Positions 1 to 8,484 of a DNA stretch of 64,000 nucleotides are shown in pieces. Under the pieces are notes generated by a model. It was not told the origin of the DNA, ran no database searches, and was given only the letters and a program-made list of their open reading frames with translations. The DNA lies in contig AP017991.1 of the NCBI GenBank assembly GCA_003609755.1, positions 3,266,001 to 3,330,000 of the forward strand, given 5' to 3'. Each line of letters begins with the position of its first letter. Position 1 is the first letter of the stretch. The stretch comes from Planktothrix agardhii NIES-204 (GTDB lineage Bacteria; Cyanobacteriota; Cyanobacteriia; Cyanobacteriales; Microcoleaceae). The position numbers and the translations under genes are program-made.

Positions 1-2630
1 TCTGGGATAGTTATTTGAGTAGGAATAGTACCAGTAAAGTCAGCCACACTAGCAGTACCCGTTAATGCTAAATCAAGGGTTTGAGCGCCGACAACATTAC
101 CTTCAGCAGTAGCGGTCAAGGTAATAGCAGTTGCCCCGGCTTCACTAGCAGTAGTTGGGCTGGCAGTCAGGTTAACTTTTGGTGCGGGAATGGTAATATT
201 AAAAGTAGCTATGTCGGAAAGATCGACACCACCATTGGCCGTACCGCCGTTATCTTGCAGTTGCACACTAACGGTAGCAGTACCGGGTTTACCACTGGGA
301 GTGTAGGTCAGCGTGCCATCAGTTGCTACACTGGGTTGAGCGGTAAATAAGGTATTGTCGGTGTTAGTAACGGTGTAGTTGCTAACAGTTTGAGTTGATT
401 CATTGGCGGGGCCGAAGATAACAGTATTTGCCCAATTACTAACGCTTTGAGCCGTACTTGTCCAAGCTGTTAGGATTTGGTTGCCAGCGTTACTAAAACT
501 GGGTTTGTCATTAACTGCGGTAACAGTGATGGCTGCGGTGTCGGTGAGGGCGCTGAAGACTGTGCTACCGCCGTTGGTGCTAGTGTCAGCAGTGCTGCCA
601 TTAGCACCCGCCATTTGATCCCAAGCGCGGAAGGTAATGCCGTTGGTGACAGTGCCGTTGTAGTTGGGAGTTGGTTGGAAATAAATGCGGGTATTGGCAT
701 TAGCTGCCAGTAGGCGAGCATTGGTATCGGATACTGCGCCCAAAGCAGTCCAAGTAGTACCGCCATCTATGGTGTAAAACCAACTGCCGTTAGTGGTGTC
801 GGCCCCGGTGATGGCTACCCCTGCGACTGCGCCAGTGTCGGAGTCGGTGATGTTTGTACCGATAGCTGCAATGGATGAGATGAGGTTGCCGACTGCGCCA
901 GTGGGAACATCTGCATCTTCTAGGATGGGAGTGAGGGTGACAACGGTATCGGCAAGAACGGGGGCGGTATTAAGAAGAATCGTGCCATAAACATCCTTAT
1001 TGTCTTGGTTAGATCCTTGACCGTTGGCGGGAGTGTTAGCAGCTGGAGTGTTAGCTTGGTTGCCAGCGTTATTGCCGGTAAAGGTGGCCCCTAATGAGGT
1101 GACAGTAGGGAGTGCGGTGGGCATTCCTTGGTCGTTGCCATTGGTGTTGGTGAGGGATGTCATGGCAAATATTGCCCCACCTTTGCCTTGGCCGGGGTTG
1201 GTTTCACTACTACTGGGACTGGTTCGGGCGCCATTACCGCCTGTGGCAGTGTTGTTACTAAAGGTTGCGTTGTTTAGAGTCAAAGATCCTTGGCGAATAA
1301 AGATGGCACCCCCAAGGCCAGCGCCACCGCCGCCGGATCGGCCGTTAGTGCCAATGCCGTTGCCACCAAACCTGCCACCGGTACCAGTGGTGTTTATGAC
1401 ACCACCACCACCGCCACCGTAGCCGCCGTTGCCACCCCCGCCGGGGCCCCAGCCCCCACCGCCGCCGAAGCCGCCGTTGCCACCACGTTGGCCGCGACCA
1501 GCACCGCCGCCGCCGCCGAACCCCCCTGCGCCCCCGACGGTCTGCGGATCGTTTCTGATGGTGCCACCTCCACCGAAAAGGCCAATGCCACCACCGTAGT
1601 TGCCGTTGCCGCCATAGCCGCCGCCAGTTCCACTGCCATTGGCAAACAGACCGCCGCCACTGCCACCAGATGTGGTACTACCGAACATCCCGCCGCCACC
1701 ATAGCCGCCACTATAGGCGCCAGCCCCAGTACCGCCGATCGCGGTATTGTTACTAAAGGTGACGTTATTCACCCCCACAGTGCCATTGTAGATGAATAAA
1801 CCGCCACCCATGCCAGCGCCACGACCGCCGTCGTAAGCAGCTCCTCCTTGTGCCTTACTGTTGGTGACTGTCATGTTGGAGAAATTCACGGTTCCCGACT
1901 TGACGAAGAAGGGACGAAAAGCATTATCGCCACTGACAGTATGGTTATTGCCAATAAAATCAATATTGCTGTTAACTAGGGTCTTCATTACCCCTTTAAC
2001 AGTAACGTTTGTTTGTAGGGTAATAGTGTCATCGCCTGCGGCCTTATTCGCGTCTAAAATGGCTTTGCTTAATGTACCTGCTAGAGTGCCAGTGCCATCA
2101 TCATTTGCTACCGTGACATCAAAGTTAGCCAGTGTATAGTCATAATCTGCCATCGCCTCTTGATTAAAGGGTACGGTGGCTTCTATTTTGCCCGTTACTA
2201 TTTCTAAATCCCAGTCGCCACCTAATGCTTGATTTCCGGTTAAGTCGTTAGAGGCAGCGACATCTGCCCCGGTAATTTCACTTAATCGTTCAACAAAATT
2301 CTTGCCAGTTTCTCCGGCGGCTACGTCGCATCCATACAATAGGATATCGCCATTTTCTGTGAGGGCATTTCCCCACTGTTTTAGCTGAGTATTAAAATTT
2401 TCTATATCATTCCCATTCAGTACATCAGTACCGAGTTTTAAACTGCCTTCGCTACCGTGAGAAAGTATCTGTACAGATTCAATATTTTTTTGATTAGCTA
2501 AGGCATTAGTAATTTGTTCAATCCCGCTAGATATGTTATCTAAAATTACAATTTGAGCGGTATCGGCGTTATCAATTAGGCTTTGATAATCTTGTACCGA
2601 GGAGTCTACGAAAATGACTTGCTTGTTCAT
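1..2630 (-). CDS. DUF4347 giant surface/secreted protein, N-terminal part (3' end outside window)
   Basis: The frame is open from an ATG at 2630 to the left edge, so about 876 N-terminal residues are visible and the C-terminus is missing. Residues 1-170 match DUF4347, a domain found at the N-terminus of very large cyanobacterial surface proteins: MNKQVIFVDSSVQDY, SHGSEGSLKLG, ILLYGCDVAAGETG, TGADVAASNDLTG and a GGDWDLE ending. A right-handed beta-helix or Pmp-like region follows with two FSNNTA motifs (near 1740 and 1250), separated by about 140 residues that are mostly glycine. Further on are Ig/cadherin-like segments (DTAAITVTAVNDKP) and a Calx-beta-like GTASVADFTGTIP. It is probably an exported adhesin or matrix protein; DUF4347 itself has no proven biochemical role. 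Confidence is high for the gene and family, low for function. Confidence 0.88.
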   Translation of the reverse strand, partial: MNKQVIFVDSSVQDYQSLIDNADTAQIVILDNISSGIEQITNALANQKNIESVQILSHGSEGSLKLGTDVLNGNDIENFNTQLKQWGNALTENGDILLYGCDVAAGETGKNFVERLSEITGADVAASNDLTGNQALGGDWDLEIVTGKIEATVPFNQEAMADYDYTLANFDVTVANDDGTGTLAGTLSKAILDANKAAGDDTITLQTNVTVKGVMKTLVNSNIDFIGNNHTVSGDNAFRPFFVKSGTVNFSNMTVTNSKAQGGAAYDGGRGAGMGGGLFIYNGTVGVNNVTFSNNTAIGGTGAGAYSGGYGGGGMFGSTTSGGSGGGLFANGSGTGGGYGGNGNYGGGIGLFGGGGTIRNDPQTVGGAGGFGGGGGAGRGQRGGNGGFGGGGGWGPGGGGNGGYGGGGGGVINTTGTGGRFGGNGIGTNGRSGGGGAGLGGAIFIRQGSLTLNNATFSNNTATGGNGARTSPSSSETNPGQGKGGAIFAMTSLTNTNGNDQGMPTALPTVTSLGATFTGNNAGNQANTPAANTPANGQGSNQDNKDVYGTILLNTAPVLADTVVTLTPILEDADVPTGAVGNLISSIAAIGTNITDSDTGAVAGVAITGADTTNGSWFYTIDGGTTWTALGAVSDTNARLLAANANTRIYFQPTPNYNGTVTNGITFRAWDQMAGANGSTADTSTNGGSTVFSALTDTAAITVTAVNDKPSFSNAGNQILTAWTSTAQSVSNWANTVIFGPANESTQTVSNYTVTNTDNTLFTAQPSVATDGTLTYTPSGKPGTATVSVQLQDNGGTANGGVDLSDIATFNITIPAPKVNLTASPTTASEAGATAITLTATAEGNVVGAQTLDLALTGTASVADFTGTIPTQITIP

Positions 2631-2866
2631 AGTTGGCAATTCCATAATTGCTGAAATCCTTAATATCTATTGTTTATGTTTAAGTTTGGTTGGAGTTTCA
2701 AACCCACCCTCAAAGATGAAGTTCTCTTAATCCGAAAACTTGTGATTAAGTAGGTGGTCATAATTAAAGTTAAAATCCTAAATGCTGTAAGCCCTTTAGA
2801 ATGAGGATTTTAGCTTTCGGTTTGTTGACGTTATTTATGCCCGCCTACTTACAGCCGAGGTTAGAT

Positions 2867-2956
2867 TCCCCTAAATCATCCTCCCCCCGTGTACGGGGGG
2901 GTAAAGGGGGACTTGGAGATCCTGTGTCCCCCTTTTTAAGCAGGGTTAGGGGGGAT
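2867..2956. repeat. Dispersed C/G-run palindromic repeat
   Basis: The stretch between the DUF4347 gene and the sulfotransferase holds a low-complexity element with a near-palindrome, CCCCCCGT-GT-ACGGGGGG at 2883-2900, and alternating runs of five or six C or G. The same core occurs at 21341-21358 and 34139-34156. Its right part reaches into the 3' end of the sulfotransferase gene. The rest of 2631-2945 shows no convincing gene; a short ORF there is mostly repeat sequence. Confidence 0.7.
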
Positions 2957-3791
2957 CATTTTTTACAGTTTCTTTCGCTTTCGCTACAATCGCACTAGCG
3001 CGGCTATTTGTAGTCTCTGTCCAAAAAGATAAACTATTAAATTGCTCAAATAAATCGGGCGGTAAAATAGTTGTTCTTGGTTTAAACTCGACTTGTGATC
3101 GCACTTGATGTAACCCTTTTGTTTGCAGTCTATTATCAAATTCTGGCTCCTGATATTCAACATTCTCGAAATCATGCTCAAAAGTATCTTCGCCCAGAAA
3201 TTGATAAATCAACGACATAGTTTTAGCCGGATTTTTGGTTAATAAATCGTAATCAACCAATAGGAGAGATGCACTCTGTTCGCTGTAGAATGCTTCCTTA
3301 AGAGCATTATAGGCATAACCCACTAAACGCGAACCTTGACTTAATGCCTCGGTGCGACTGTAGACTGTAGCCCGTTCTGCTGGATTATTAAATAACCGGG
3401 AAACATCAAAGGCGTTGCGCCGAATCAGTAGCTCAATGCTATCCATAATCCAAGCAATATTTCTGACACAGCAGATTACTTTTGCTTCGGGAAATAGTTC
3501 CAGAATTAATGGCAATTTGCTGCACCAAAGCCGATTGGTATCAAAGATGATTTCTTTTTCAACTTGCGGGTGGTAATAAGCAGAAAATATGCTCATAATC
3601 AGCGCCCGTTTTTGTTCCGGGGAAATGAATACCGAAAACTCATTGTTTTCACTCATGGCTTCCAACATTCGCTCCACTAAACCCCCCACAGGGCTAGTCA
3701 TAGCTGCATGAAACCGGGGATTTTGGCGTAGTATTGCTGCCAGTAAAGTAGAACCTGATCGTGGTAGTCCTGATATAAAGTGGGCTTTCAC
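2946..3791 (-). CDS. Sulfotransferase family protein
   Basis: This protein of 281 residues should transfer a sulfuryl group from PAPS to an unknown acceptor. It begins with the 5'-phosphosulfate-binding loop GLPRSGSTLL at residues 8-17, and the 3'-phosphate-binding region appears as EAKVICCVRNIAWIMDSIE around residues 100-118. The length is normal for a one-domain P-loop sulfotransferase. The last codons (N-D-P-P-stop) lie within a dispersed CCCCCC repeat, so the repeat has supplied the present C-terminus and the ancestral end may have been different. The gene runs in the same direction as the DUF4347 gene, with 315 bases between. The substrate (glycan, lipid or peptide tyrosine) cannot be told from sequence. 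Confidence 0.85.
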   Translation of the reverse strand: MKAHFISGLPRSGSTLLAAILRQNPRFHAAMTSPVGGLVERMLEAMSENNEFSVFISPEQKRALIMSIFSAYYHPQVEKEIIFDTNRLWCSKLPLILELFPEAKVICCVRNIAWIMDSIELLIRRNAFDVSRLFNNPAERATVYSRTEALSQGSRLVGYAYNALKEAFYSEQSASLLLVDYDLLTKNPAKTMSLIYQFLGEDTFEHDFENVEYQEPEFDNRLQTKGLHQVRSQVEFKPRTTILPPDLFEQFNSLSFWTETTNSRASAIVAKAKETVKNDPP

Positions 3792-4150
3792 TGGCTTCGG
3801 TGTTGCAATGCTTACAGGTAGAATGGTTTGTTGTTGAGTCAGTCTGGTTAGGTCACCTGAATTAATTTAAAAGGCTGTATTTATACCTTTATACAGATGA
3901 CACGCGACACTTTCAATATAAATAACCTAACAAGGTGCTTTTCGGTTGTCAATGGTTTAGCCGCTCAATGACAAATCTTTATATTTATTTGAGATATTTT
4001 ACAGAAATTATCAAAAAAGTCGCAGTGATAACGTGGCGCAGGGGCGGGTTTATGATATTATTGATTTTATGTGTTTGTGTTATAGTCAAAAAAAGTAAAT
4101 ATAAATAACCATCTGCGTTAATCTTTACTATATTATTTCCAGGTGATACT
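3792..4150. other. Gene-free spacer between divergent genes
   Basis: This AT-rich spacer lies between the minus-strand sulfotransferase and the plus-strand Rpn genes. Only a short implausible minus-strand ORF crosses it. Promoters for both directions presumably lie here. The sequence just before the first Rpn start (ctatattatttcc) resembles the short spacers before copies 2 and 3, so it is probably the ancestral leader of the duplicated unit. Confidence 0.5.
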
Positions 4151-5140
4151 ATGAAATTTATTAATCCCAAAACAGACTACGCCTTTAAAAAAATCTTTGG
4201 TTCGGATCAAAGTCAAGATATTTTAATTAGTTTTCTGAATGCAATTGTCTATCAAGGTGAGACTTTTATCACTTCTTTAGAAATTATTGATCCCTACGCC
4301 CCCGGCAGAATTTCTGGTTTAAAAACCACTTATTTTGATGTTAAGGCTCAACTGAATAACGGCGAAAATGTATTAATTGAAATGCAGGCGTTTAATGTCC
4401 CAGCTTTTGGCAAAAGGATTCTTTATAATACGGCAAAAATGTATGTTAATCAACTGAAGTTAGGGGAAGTTTATCCAGAATTAAGAGCAGCAATTGGTGT
4501 AGCGGTGACGGATTTTATTATGTTTAATGAACATAATAAAGTCATTTCACAATTTACGCTCAAGGAAGATGAGTTACAAGTAAATTATCAACATAGTCCG
4601 TTAAAATTAGTATTTGTGGAGTTACCCAAATTTAATAAAACTCTGGAAGAATTAACAACTATTACGGATAAATGGCTTTATTTTTTACGCAAAGCACCGG
4701 ATTTAGAAGTAGTGCCAGAATCTATGTTAATTGTACCGGAAATTGAGAAGGCTTTTGCGATCGCTGATCGGGTAAACTTAAGTTTAGAGGAAGTAGATGA
4801 TTTGGAGAAACGAGAACAGTTTGAACGGGAAAGAATAGGTGCTATTGAGTTGGGTAAGGCTCAAGGGTTGGCTGAAGGGTTGACTCAAGGGCGTGCTGAA
4901 GGGCGTGCTGAAGGTATTGAAATTGGTGAACAAATTGGTGAACAAATTGGTGAACAAAGGGGTAAAATAAATTTGATTAAACGCCAATTAAAACGGCAAT
5001 TAGGTGAACTAAATCAATCAATAGAAGATAGTTTATCACAGCTAACTTCAGAGCAATTATCAGCTTTGGCTGAAGCTATTTTCGACTTTTCTAATGTAGG
5101 TGATTTATCCAGTTGGCTAGAAACTAATTGCCCTAGTTGA
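4151..5140 (+). CDS. Rpn family PD-(D/E)XK nuclease / putative transposase, copy 1 of 3
   Basis: This is a PD-(D/E)XK nuclease-family 'transposase' (PDDEXK_2, related to E. coli Rpn recombination-promoting nucleases). The family signature MKFINPKTDYAFKKIFGS opens the protein, and the nuclease core follows as FDVKAQLNNGENVLIEMQ (about residues 78-95), with D and E-x-Q as the metal-binding residues. After about residue 215 a charged linker leads to a variable tract of G-x-A-E-G-R and G-E-Q tetrapeptides, then a conserved tail (KINLIKRQLKRQLGELN) that resembles a coiled coil. The ATG is preceded by AGGTGATACT. Related proteins cut DNA, promote recA-independent recombination, and have been linked to phage defence. 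The gene is the first of a head-to-tail triplication. An in-frame TTG at 4802 with GAGGAAG eight bases upstream could start a C-terminal fragment of about 112 residues. Confidence 0.9.
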   Translation: MKFINPKTDYAFKKIFGSDQSQDILISFLNAIVYQGETFITSLEIIDPYAPGRISGLKTTYFDVKAQLNNGENVLIEMQAFNVPAFGKRILYNTAKMYVNQLKLGEVYPELRAAIGVAVTDFIMFNEHNKVISQFTLKEDELQVNYQHSPLKLVFVELPKFNKTLEELTTITDKWLYFLRKAPDLEVVPESMLIVPEIEKAFAIADRVNLSLEEVDDLEKREQFERERIGAIELGKAQGLAEGLTQGRAEGRAEGIEIGEQIGEQIGEQRGKINLIKRQLKRQLGELNQSIEDSLSQLTSEQLSALAEAIFDFSNVGDLSSWLETNCPS

Positions 5141-5193
5141 ACATGACTGAGGTATTATCTAAGTCCCTACCTATATTATTTTCCACTAACACT

Positions 5194-6159
5194 ATGAAAT
5201 TCATTAATCCCAAAACAGACTACGCCTTTAAAAAAATCTTTGGTTCGGATCAAAGTCAAGATATTTTAATTAGTTTTCTGAATGCAATTGTCTATCAAGG
5301 TGAGACTTTCATCACTTCTTTAGAAATTATTGATCCCTACGCCCCCGGCAGAATTTCTGGTTTAAAAACCACTTATTTTGATGTTAAGGCTCAACTGAAT
5401 AACGGCGAAAATGTGTTAATTGAAATGCAGGCGTTTAATGTCCCAGCTTTTGGCAAAAGGATTCTTTATAATACGGCAAAAATGTATGTTAATCAACTAA
5501 AATTAGGGGAAGTTTATCCAGAATTAAGAGCAGCAATTGGTGTAGCGGTGACGGATTTTATTATGTTTAATGAACATAATAAAGTCATTTCACAATTTAC
5601 GCTCAAGGAAGATGAGTTACAAGTAAATTATCAACATAGTCCGTTAAAATTAGTATTTGTGGAGTTACCCAAATTTAATAAAACTCTGGAAGAATTAACA
5701 ACTATTACGGATAAATGGCTTTATTTTTTACGCAAAGCACCGGATTTAGAAGTAGTGCCAGAATCTATGTTAATTGTACCGGAAATTGAGAAGGCTTTTG
5801 CGATCGCTGATCGGGTAAACTTAAGTTTAGAGGAAGTAGATGATTTGGAGAAACGAGAACAGTTTGAACGGGAAAGAATAGGTGCTATTGAGTTGGGTAA
5901 GGCTCAAGGGTTGGCTGAAGGGATACAAATTGGTGAACAAATTGGTGAACAAAGAGGTGAACAAAGGGGTGAACAAAGGGGTAAAATAAATCTGATTAAA
6001 CGCCAATTAAAACGGCAATTAGGTGAACTAAATCAATCAATAGAAGATAGTTTATCACAGCTAACTTCAGAGCAATTATCAGCTTTGGCTGAAGCTATTT
6101 TTGATTTTTCTAGTGTAGGTGATTTATCCAGTTGGCTAGAAACTAATTGCCCTAGTTGA
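5194..6159 (+). CDS. Rpn family PD-(D/E)XK nuclease / putative transposase, copy 2 of 3
   Basis: This second tandem copy is almost identical to copy 1 over the nuclease domain, with a handful of mostly silent base changes. I chose the ATG at 5194 because it matches the start of copy 1; the frame stays open upstream to a TTG at 5137, but those 19 codons are spacer sequence. The variable tract is shorter here and dominated by G-E-Q-R/I units in place of G-R-A-E. All predicted catalytic residues are kept, so it is not visibly inactivated. The spacer from copy 1 is only 53 bases with no clear terminator, so co-transcription is likely. The in-frame internal TTG with its GAGGAAG site is conserved at 5845. 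Confidence 0.88.
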   Translation: MKFINPKTDYAFKKIFGSDQSQDILISFLNAIVYQGETFITSLEIIDPYAPGRISGLKTTYFDVKAQLNNGENVLIEMQAFNVPAFGKRILYNTAKMYVNQLKLGEVYPELRAAIGVAVTDFIMFNEHNKVISQFTLKEDELQVNYQHSPLKLVFVELPKFNKTLEELTTITDKWLYFLRKAPDLEVVPESMLIVPEIEKAFAIADRVNLSLEEVDDLEKREQFERERIGAIELGKAQGLAEGIQIGEQIGEQRGEQRGEQRGKINLIKRQLKRQLGELNQSIEDSLSQLTSEQLSALAEAIFDFSSVGDLSSWLETNCPS

Positions 6160-6212
6160 ACAGGACTGAGGTATTATCTAAGTCCCTACCTATATTATTT
6201 TCCACTAACACT

Positions 6213-7214
6213 ATGAAATTCATTAATCCCAAAACAGACTACGCCTTTAAAAAAATCTTTGGTTCGGATCAAAGTCAAGATATTTTAATTAGTTTTCTGA
6301 ATGCAATTGTCTATCAAGGTGAGACTTTCATCACTTCTTTAGAAATTATTGATCCCTACGCCCCCGGCAGAATTTCTGGTTTAAAAACCACTTATTTTGA
6401 TGTTAAGGCTCAACTGAATAACGGCGAAAATGTATTAATTGAAATGCAGGCGTTTAATGTCCCAGCTTTTGGCAAAAGGATTCTTTATAATACGGCAAAA
6501 ATGTATGTTAATCAACTAAAATTAGGGGAAGTTTATCCAGAATTAAGAGCAGCAATTGGTGTAGCGGTGACGGATTTTATTATGTTTAATGAACATAATA
6601 AAGTCATTTCACAATTTACGCTCAAGGAAGATGAGTTACAAGTAAATTATCAACATAGTCCGTTAAAATTAGTATTTGTGGAGTTACCCAAATTTAATAA
6701 AACTCTGGAAGAATTAACAACTATTACGGATAAATGGCTTTATTTTTTACGCAAAGCACCGGATTTAGAAGTAGTGCCAGAATCTATGTTAATTGTACCG
6801 GAAATTGAGAAGGCTTTTGCGATCGCTGATCGGGTAAACTTAAGTTTAGAGGAAGTAGATGATTTGGAGAAACGAGAACAGTTTGAACGGGAAAGAATAG
6901 GTGCTATTGAGTTGGGTAAGGCTCAAGGGCGAACTGAAGGGTTGACTCAAGGGCGTGCTGAAGGGCGTGCTGAAGGGCGTGCTGAAGGGCGTGCTGAAGG
7001 GCGTGCTGAAGGGCGTGCTGAAGGTATTGAAATTGGTCAGATAAATCTGATTAAACGCCAATTAAAACGGCAATTAGGTGAACTAAATCAATCAATAGAA
7101 GATAGTTTATCACAGCTATCATCAGAGCAGTTATCGGCTTTGGCTGAAGCTATTTTCGACTTTTCTAGTGTAGGTGATTTATCCAGTTGGTTAGAAACTA
7201 ATTGTCCTAGTTGA
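6213..7214 (+). CDS. Rpn family PD-(D/E)XK nuclease / putative transposase, copy 3 of 3
   Basis: The third tandem copy has the longest variable tract: seven consecutive or near-consecutive copies of a 12-base unit encoding G-R-A-E, at about 6948-7023, where copy 1 has two or three. The nuclease domain and the C-terminal helical tail are otherwise the same as in copies 1 and 2. The ATG at 6213 is chosen by alignment with copy 1; the frame is open upstream to 6156. The length differences are whole multiples of the repeat codons, which suggests slipped-strand change under selection to keep the frame. The putative internal TTG start lies at 6864. A hairpin follows the stop codon. Confidence 0.88.
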   Translation: MKFINPKTDYAFKKIFGSDQSQDILISFLNAIVYQGETFITSLEIIDPYAPGRISGLKTTYFDVKAQLNNGENVLIEMQAFNVPAFGKRILYNTAKMYVNQLKLGEVYPELRAAIGVAVTDFIMFNEHNKVISQFTLKEDELQVNYQHSPLKLVFVELPKFNKTLEELTTITDKWLYFLRKAPDLEVVPESMLIVPEIEKAFAIADRVNLSLEEVDDLEKREQFERERIGAIELGKAQGRTEGLTQGRAEGRAEGRAEGRAEGRAEGRAEGIEIGQINLIKRQLKRQLGELNQSIEDSLSQLSSEQLSALAEAIFDFSSVGDLSSWLETNCPS

Positions 7215-7232
7215 AATAGAATAAACTAAGAA

Positions 7233-7255
7233 TCCACTAGCCTTTAGGTAGTGGA
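7233..7255 (+). terminator. Hairpin between convergent Rpn copy 3 and YajQ genes
   Basis: Perfect 7-base arms TCCACTA and TAGTGGA enclose a 9-base loop that can add a further CC/GG pair. It lies 19 bases after the Rpn stop and before the end of the convergent yajQ-like gene, so it may terminate in either direction. There is no long T tract, so this is only moderately supported. Confidence 0.45.
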
Positions 7256-7283
7256 GTATCAATCAAAGATAACTGTGTATATT

Positions 7284-7775
7284 TTACCTATAGTTTGTAA
7301 ACTGTAATGCAGCCGGATAATCTTCTTCTTTCAGACGCTGAATTACTAATTGTAAATCATCTTTAGATTTAGCTGAAATCCTAACAGAATCCCCCTGAAT
7401 AGATGCTTGTAATTTTTTAAATTCATCTTTAATTAATTTAGTGATTTGTTTTGATACTTCTTGAGTTAAACCTTTTCTGAGTTTAATTTCCTGTCTGACT
7501 CGATTACCACTGGAAGATTCTACTTTCCCATAATCAAAAATCTTCAAAGAAAGATTCCGTTTAGCGGATTTAGTTTGCAAAATTGTATGAATTGCATCGA
7601 GGGTAAACTCGCTATCTGTATTAACTATAATCGCAGTTTCCCCTAATTCTAGGGTAGTCTTAGTATCTTTCAAATCATAACGGCTTTTAATTTCCCGTTC
7701 GGTTTGATCAACAGCATTAACTAATTCCTGGCGGTCAAAATCACTAACAATATCAAATGAATAAGTAGAAGCCAT
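7284..7775 (-). CDS. yajQ: YajQ family nucleotide-binding protein
   Basis: This protein of 163 residues matches the YajQ/UPF0234 family along its full length: [20 protein letters not shown] at the N-terminus, [11 protein letters not shown], the central KIFDYGKVE, and the C-terminal [17 protein letters not shown]. Family members fold as two ferredoxin-like domains; some bind cyclic di-GMP or GTP and act with transcription factors in proteobacteria, but the role in cyanobacteria is not established. The ATG at 7775 (M-A-S-T) is preferred over an upstream in-frame TTG at 7781. It stands alone, convergent with the Rpn genes. Confidence 0.92.
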   Translation of the reverse strand: MASTYSFDIVSDFDRQELVNAVDQTEREIKSRYDLKDTKTTLELGETAIIVNTDSEFTLDAIHTILQTKSAKRNLSLKIFDYGKVESSSGNRVRQEIKLRKGLTQEVSKQITKLIKDEFKKLQASIQGDSVRISAKSKDDLQLVIQRLKEEDYPAALQFTNYR

Positions 7776-7810
7776 AGTCAATTGTAATTATTTAATAAAA
7801 AAACTATCAG

Positions 7811-7841
7811 CGTAGAGACGTGCCAAGAGCGCGTCTGTACG
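7811..7841. repeat. Dispersed hairpin repeat (GTAGAGACG type)
   Basis: Arms GTAGAGACG and CGTCTGTAC flank a short loop, giving a strong hairpin with one mismatch. A sibling with the same arms and the loop TGCCATGG lies at 34234-34261. This type of motif is common between genes in cyanobacterial genomes. Here it sits between the yajQ-like gene and the DprA-like gene and could stabilise or terminate transcripts. Confidence 0.6.
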
Positions 7842-7870
7842 AGTGACTGATTCAACATTGGTATTAACTA

Positions 7871-8374
7871 CTAATCCAAATAGAATAGCGTCACAATTTT
7901 GCGCTGATTTTCAGCTTCCTCACAGGTACTTAGGAGGGTGACACTATCATGGTAGGCAAAACAGATTAACTGTTGACACCGAGAAATAATCTGTTGGTTG
8001 CAAAACCCACTAGCTTCAGCTAGGGATAAATCATCACCCTTAGCATTTTCCACCACATGAATCACCTGTTCTAACTGCTGGCGGGACTCCCTAGGCTGAC
8101 GTTTCATGCTTTGGGGCAAAATTACCGTCAACAAATTGGGGTTAGCCCGCATTGCGCCTCGAATCGCCGCCGCGTTCGTTCCCGTTGAACCCGATGTAAT
8201 CAAATGATTGCCTTCTAAAACCAAGGCATAACTCATCATCTCGATCAAGTTTTGATGGGTTAGGGGAATATGGCGGGAACCCAACAAAGCAACACGCTTG
8301 GAGCCAGTTTGTTGAATGGCTGCCAATTCTTCTAAAAAGTCATCTACTTTCGGCAGATTGATAGATTGGTTCAA
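7871..8374 (-). CDS. DprA/Smf-like Rossmann protein ('DNA recombination-mediator protein A')
   Basis: This short protein of 167 residues has a single Rossmann-like core typical of the DprA/LOG superfamily: VALLGSRHIPLT at residues 28-39, GNHLITSGSTGTNAAAIRGAM in the middle, and LLTVILPQS. The equivalent DprA motifs are GSR and SGxAxGID-AH. It lacks the extra domains of full-length DprA. Cyanobacterial homologues usually carry the name 'DNA recombination-mediator protein A', but evidence for a transformation role is thin. Binding of a nucleotide or single-stranded DNA is plausible. It is divergent from the carotenoid oxygenase, with about 110 bases between, and monocistronic. Confidence 0.75.
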   Translation of the reverse strand: MNQSINLPKVDDFLEELAAIQQTGSKRVALLGSRHIPLTHQNLIEMMSYALVLEGNHLITSGSTGTNAAAIRGAMRANPNLLTVILPQSMKRQPRESRQQLEQVIHVVENAKGDDLSLAEASGFCNQQIISRCQQLICFAYHDSVTLLSTCEEAENQRKIVTLFYLD

Positions 8375-8484
8375 GGATAATTACAAAATATAATCAGGAC
8401 AATCCTGTAGATTTTAGCAAATTCAGCGACAATTATTCTGAGTGCAACTAAAGTTTTTATCTAATTTCATTGACTGTGATTGTT

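Noticed and set aside
1024..1799. Plus-strand ORFs rich in Pro/Ala and Val/Ala opposite the DUF4347 gene
   Set aside because: They are antisense shadows of the glycine-rich coding region; the minus-strand frame is open throughout and has domain support.
4784..4987. Minus-strand ORFs with repeated FSTPFSTP units (also at 6846-7061)
   Set aside because: They are the antisense reading of the 12-base tetrapeptide tract of the Rpn genes.
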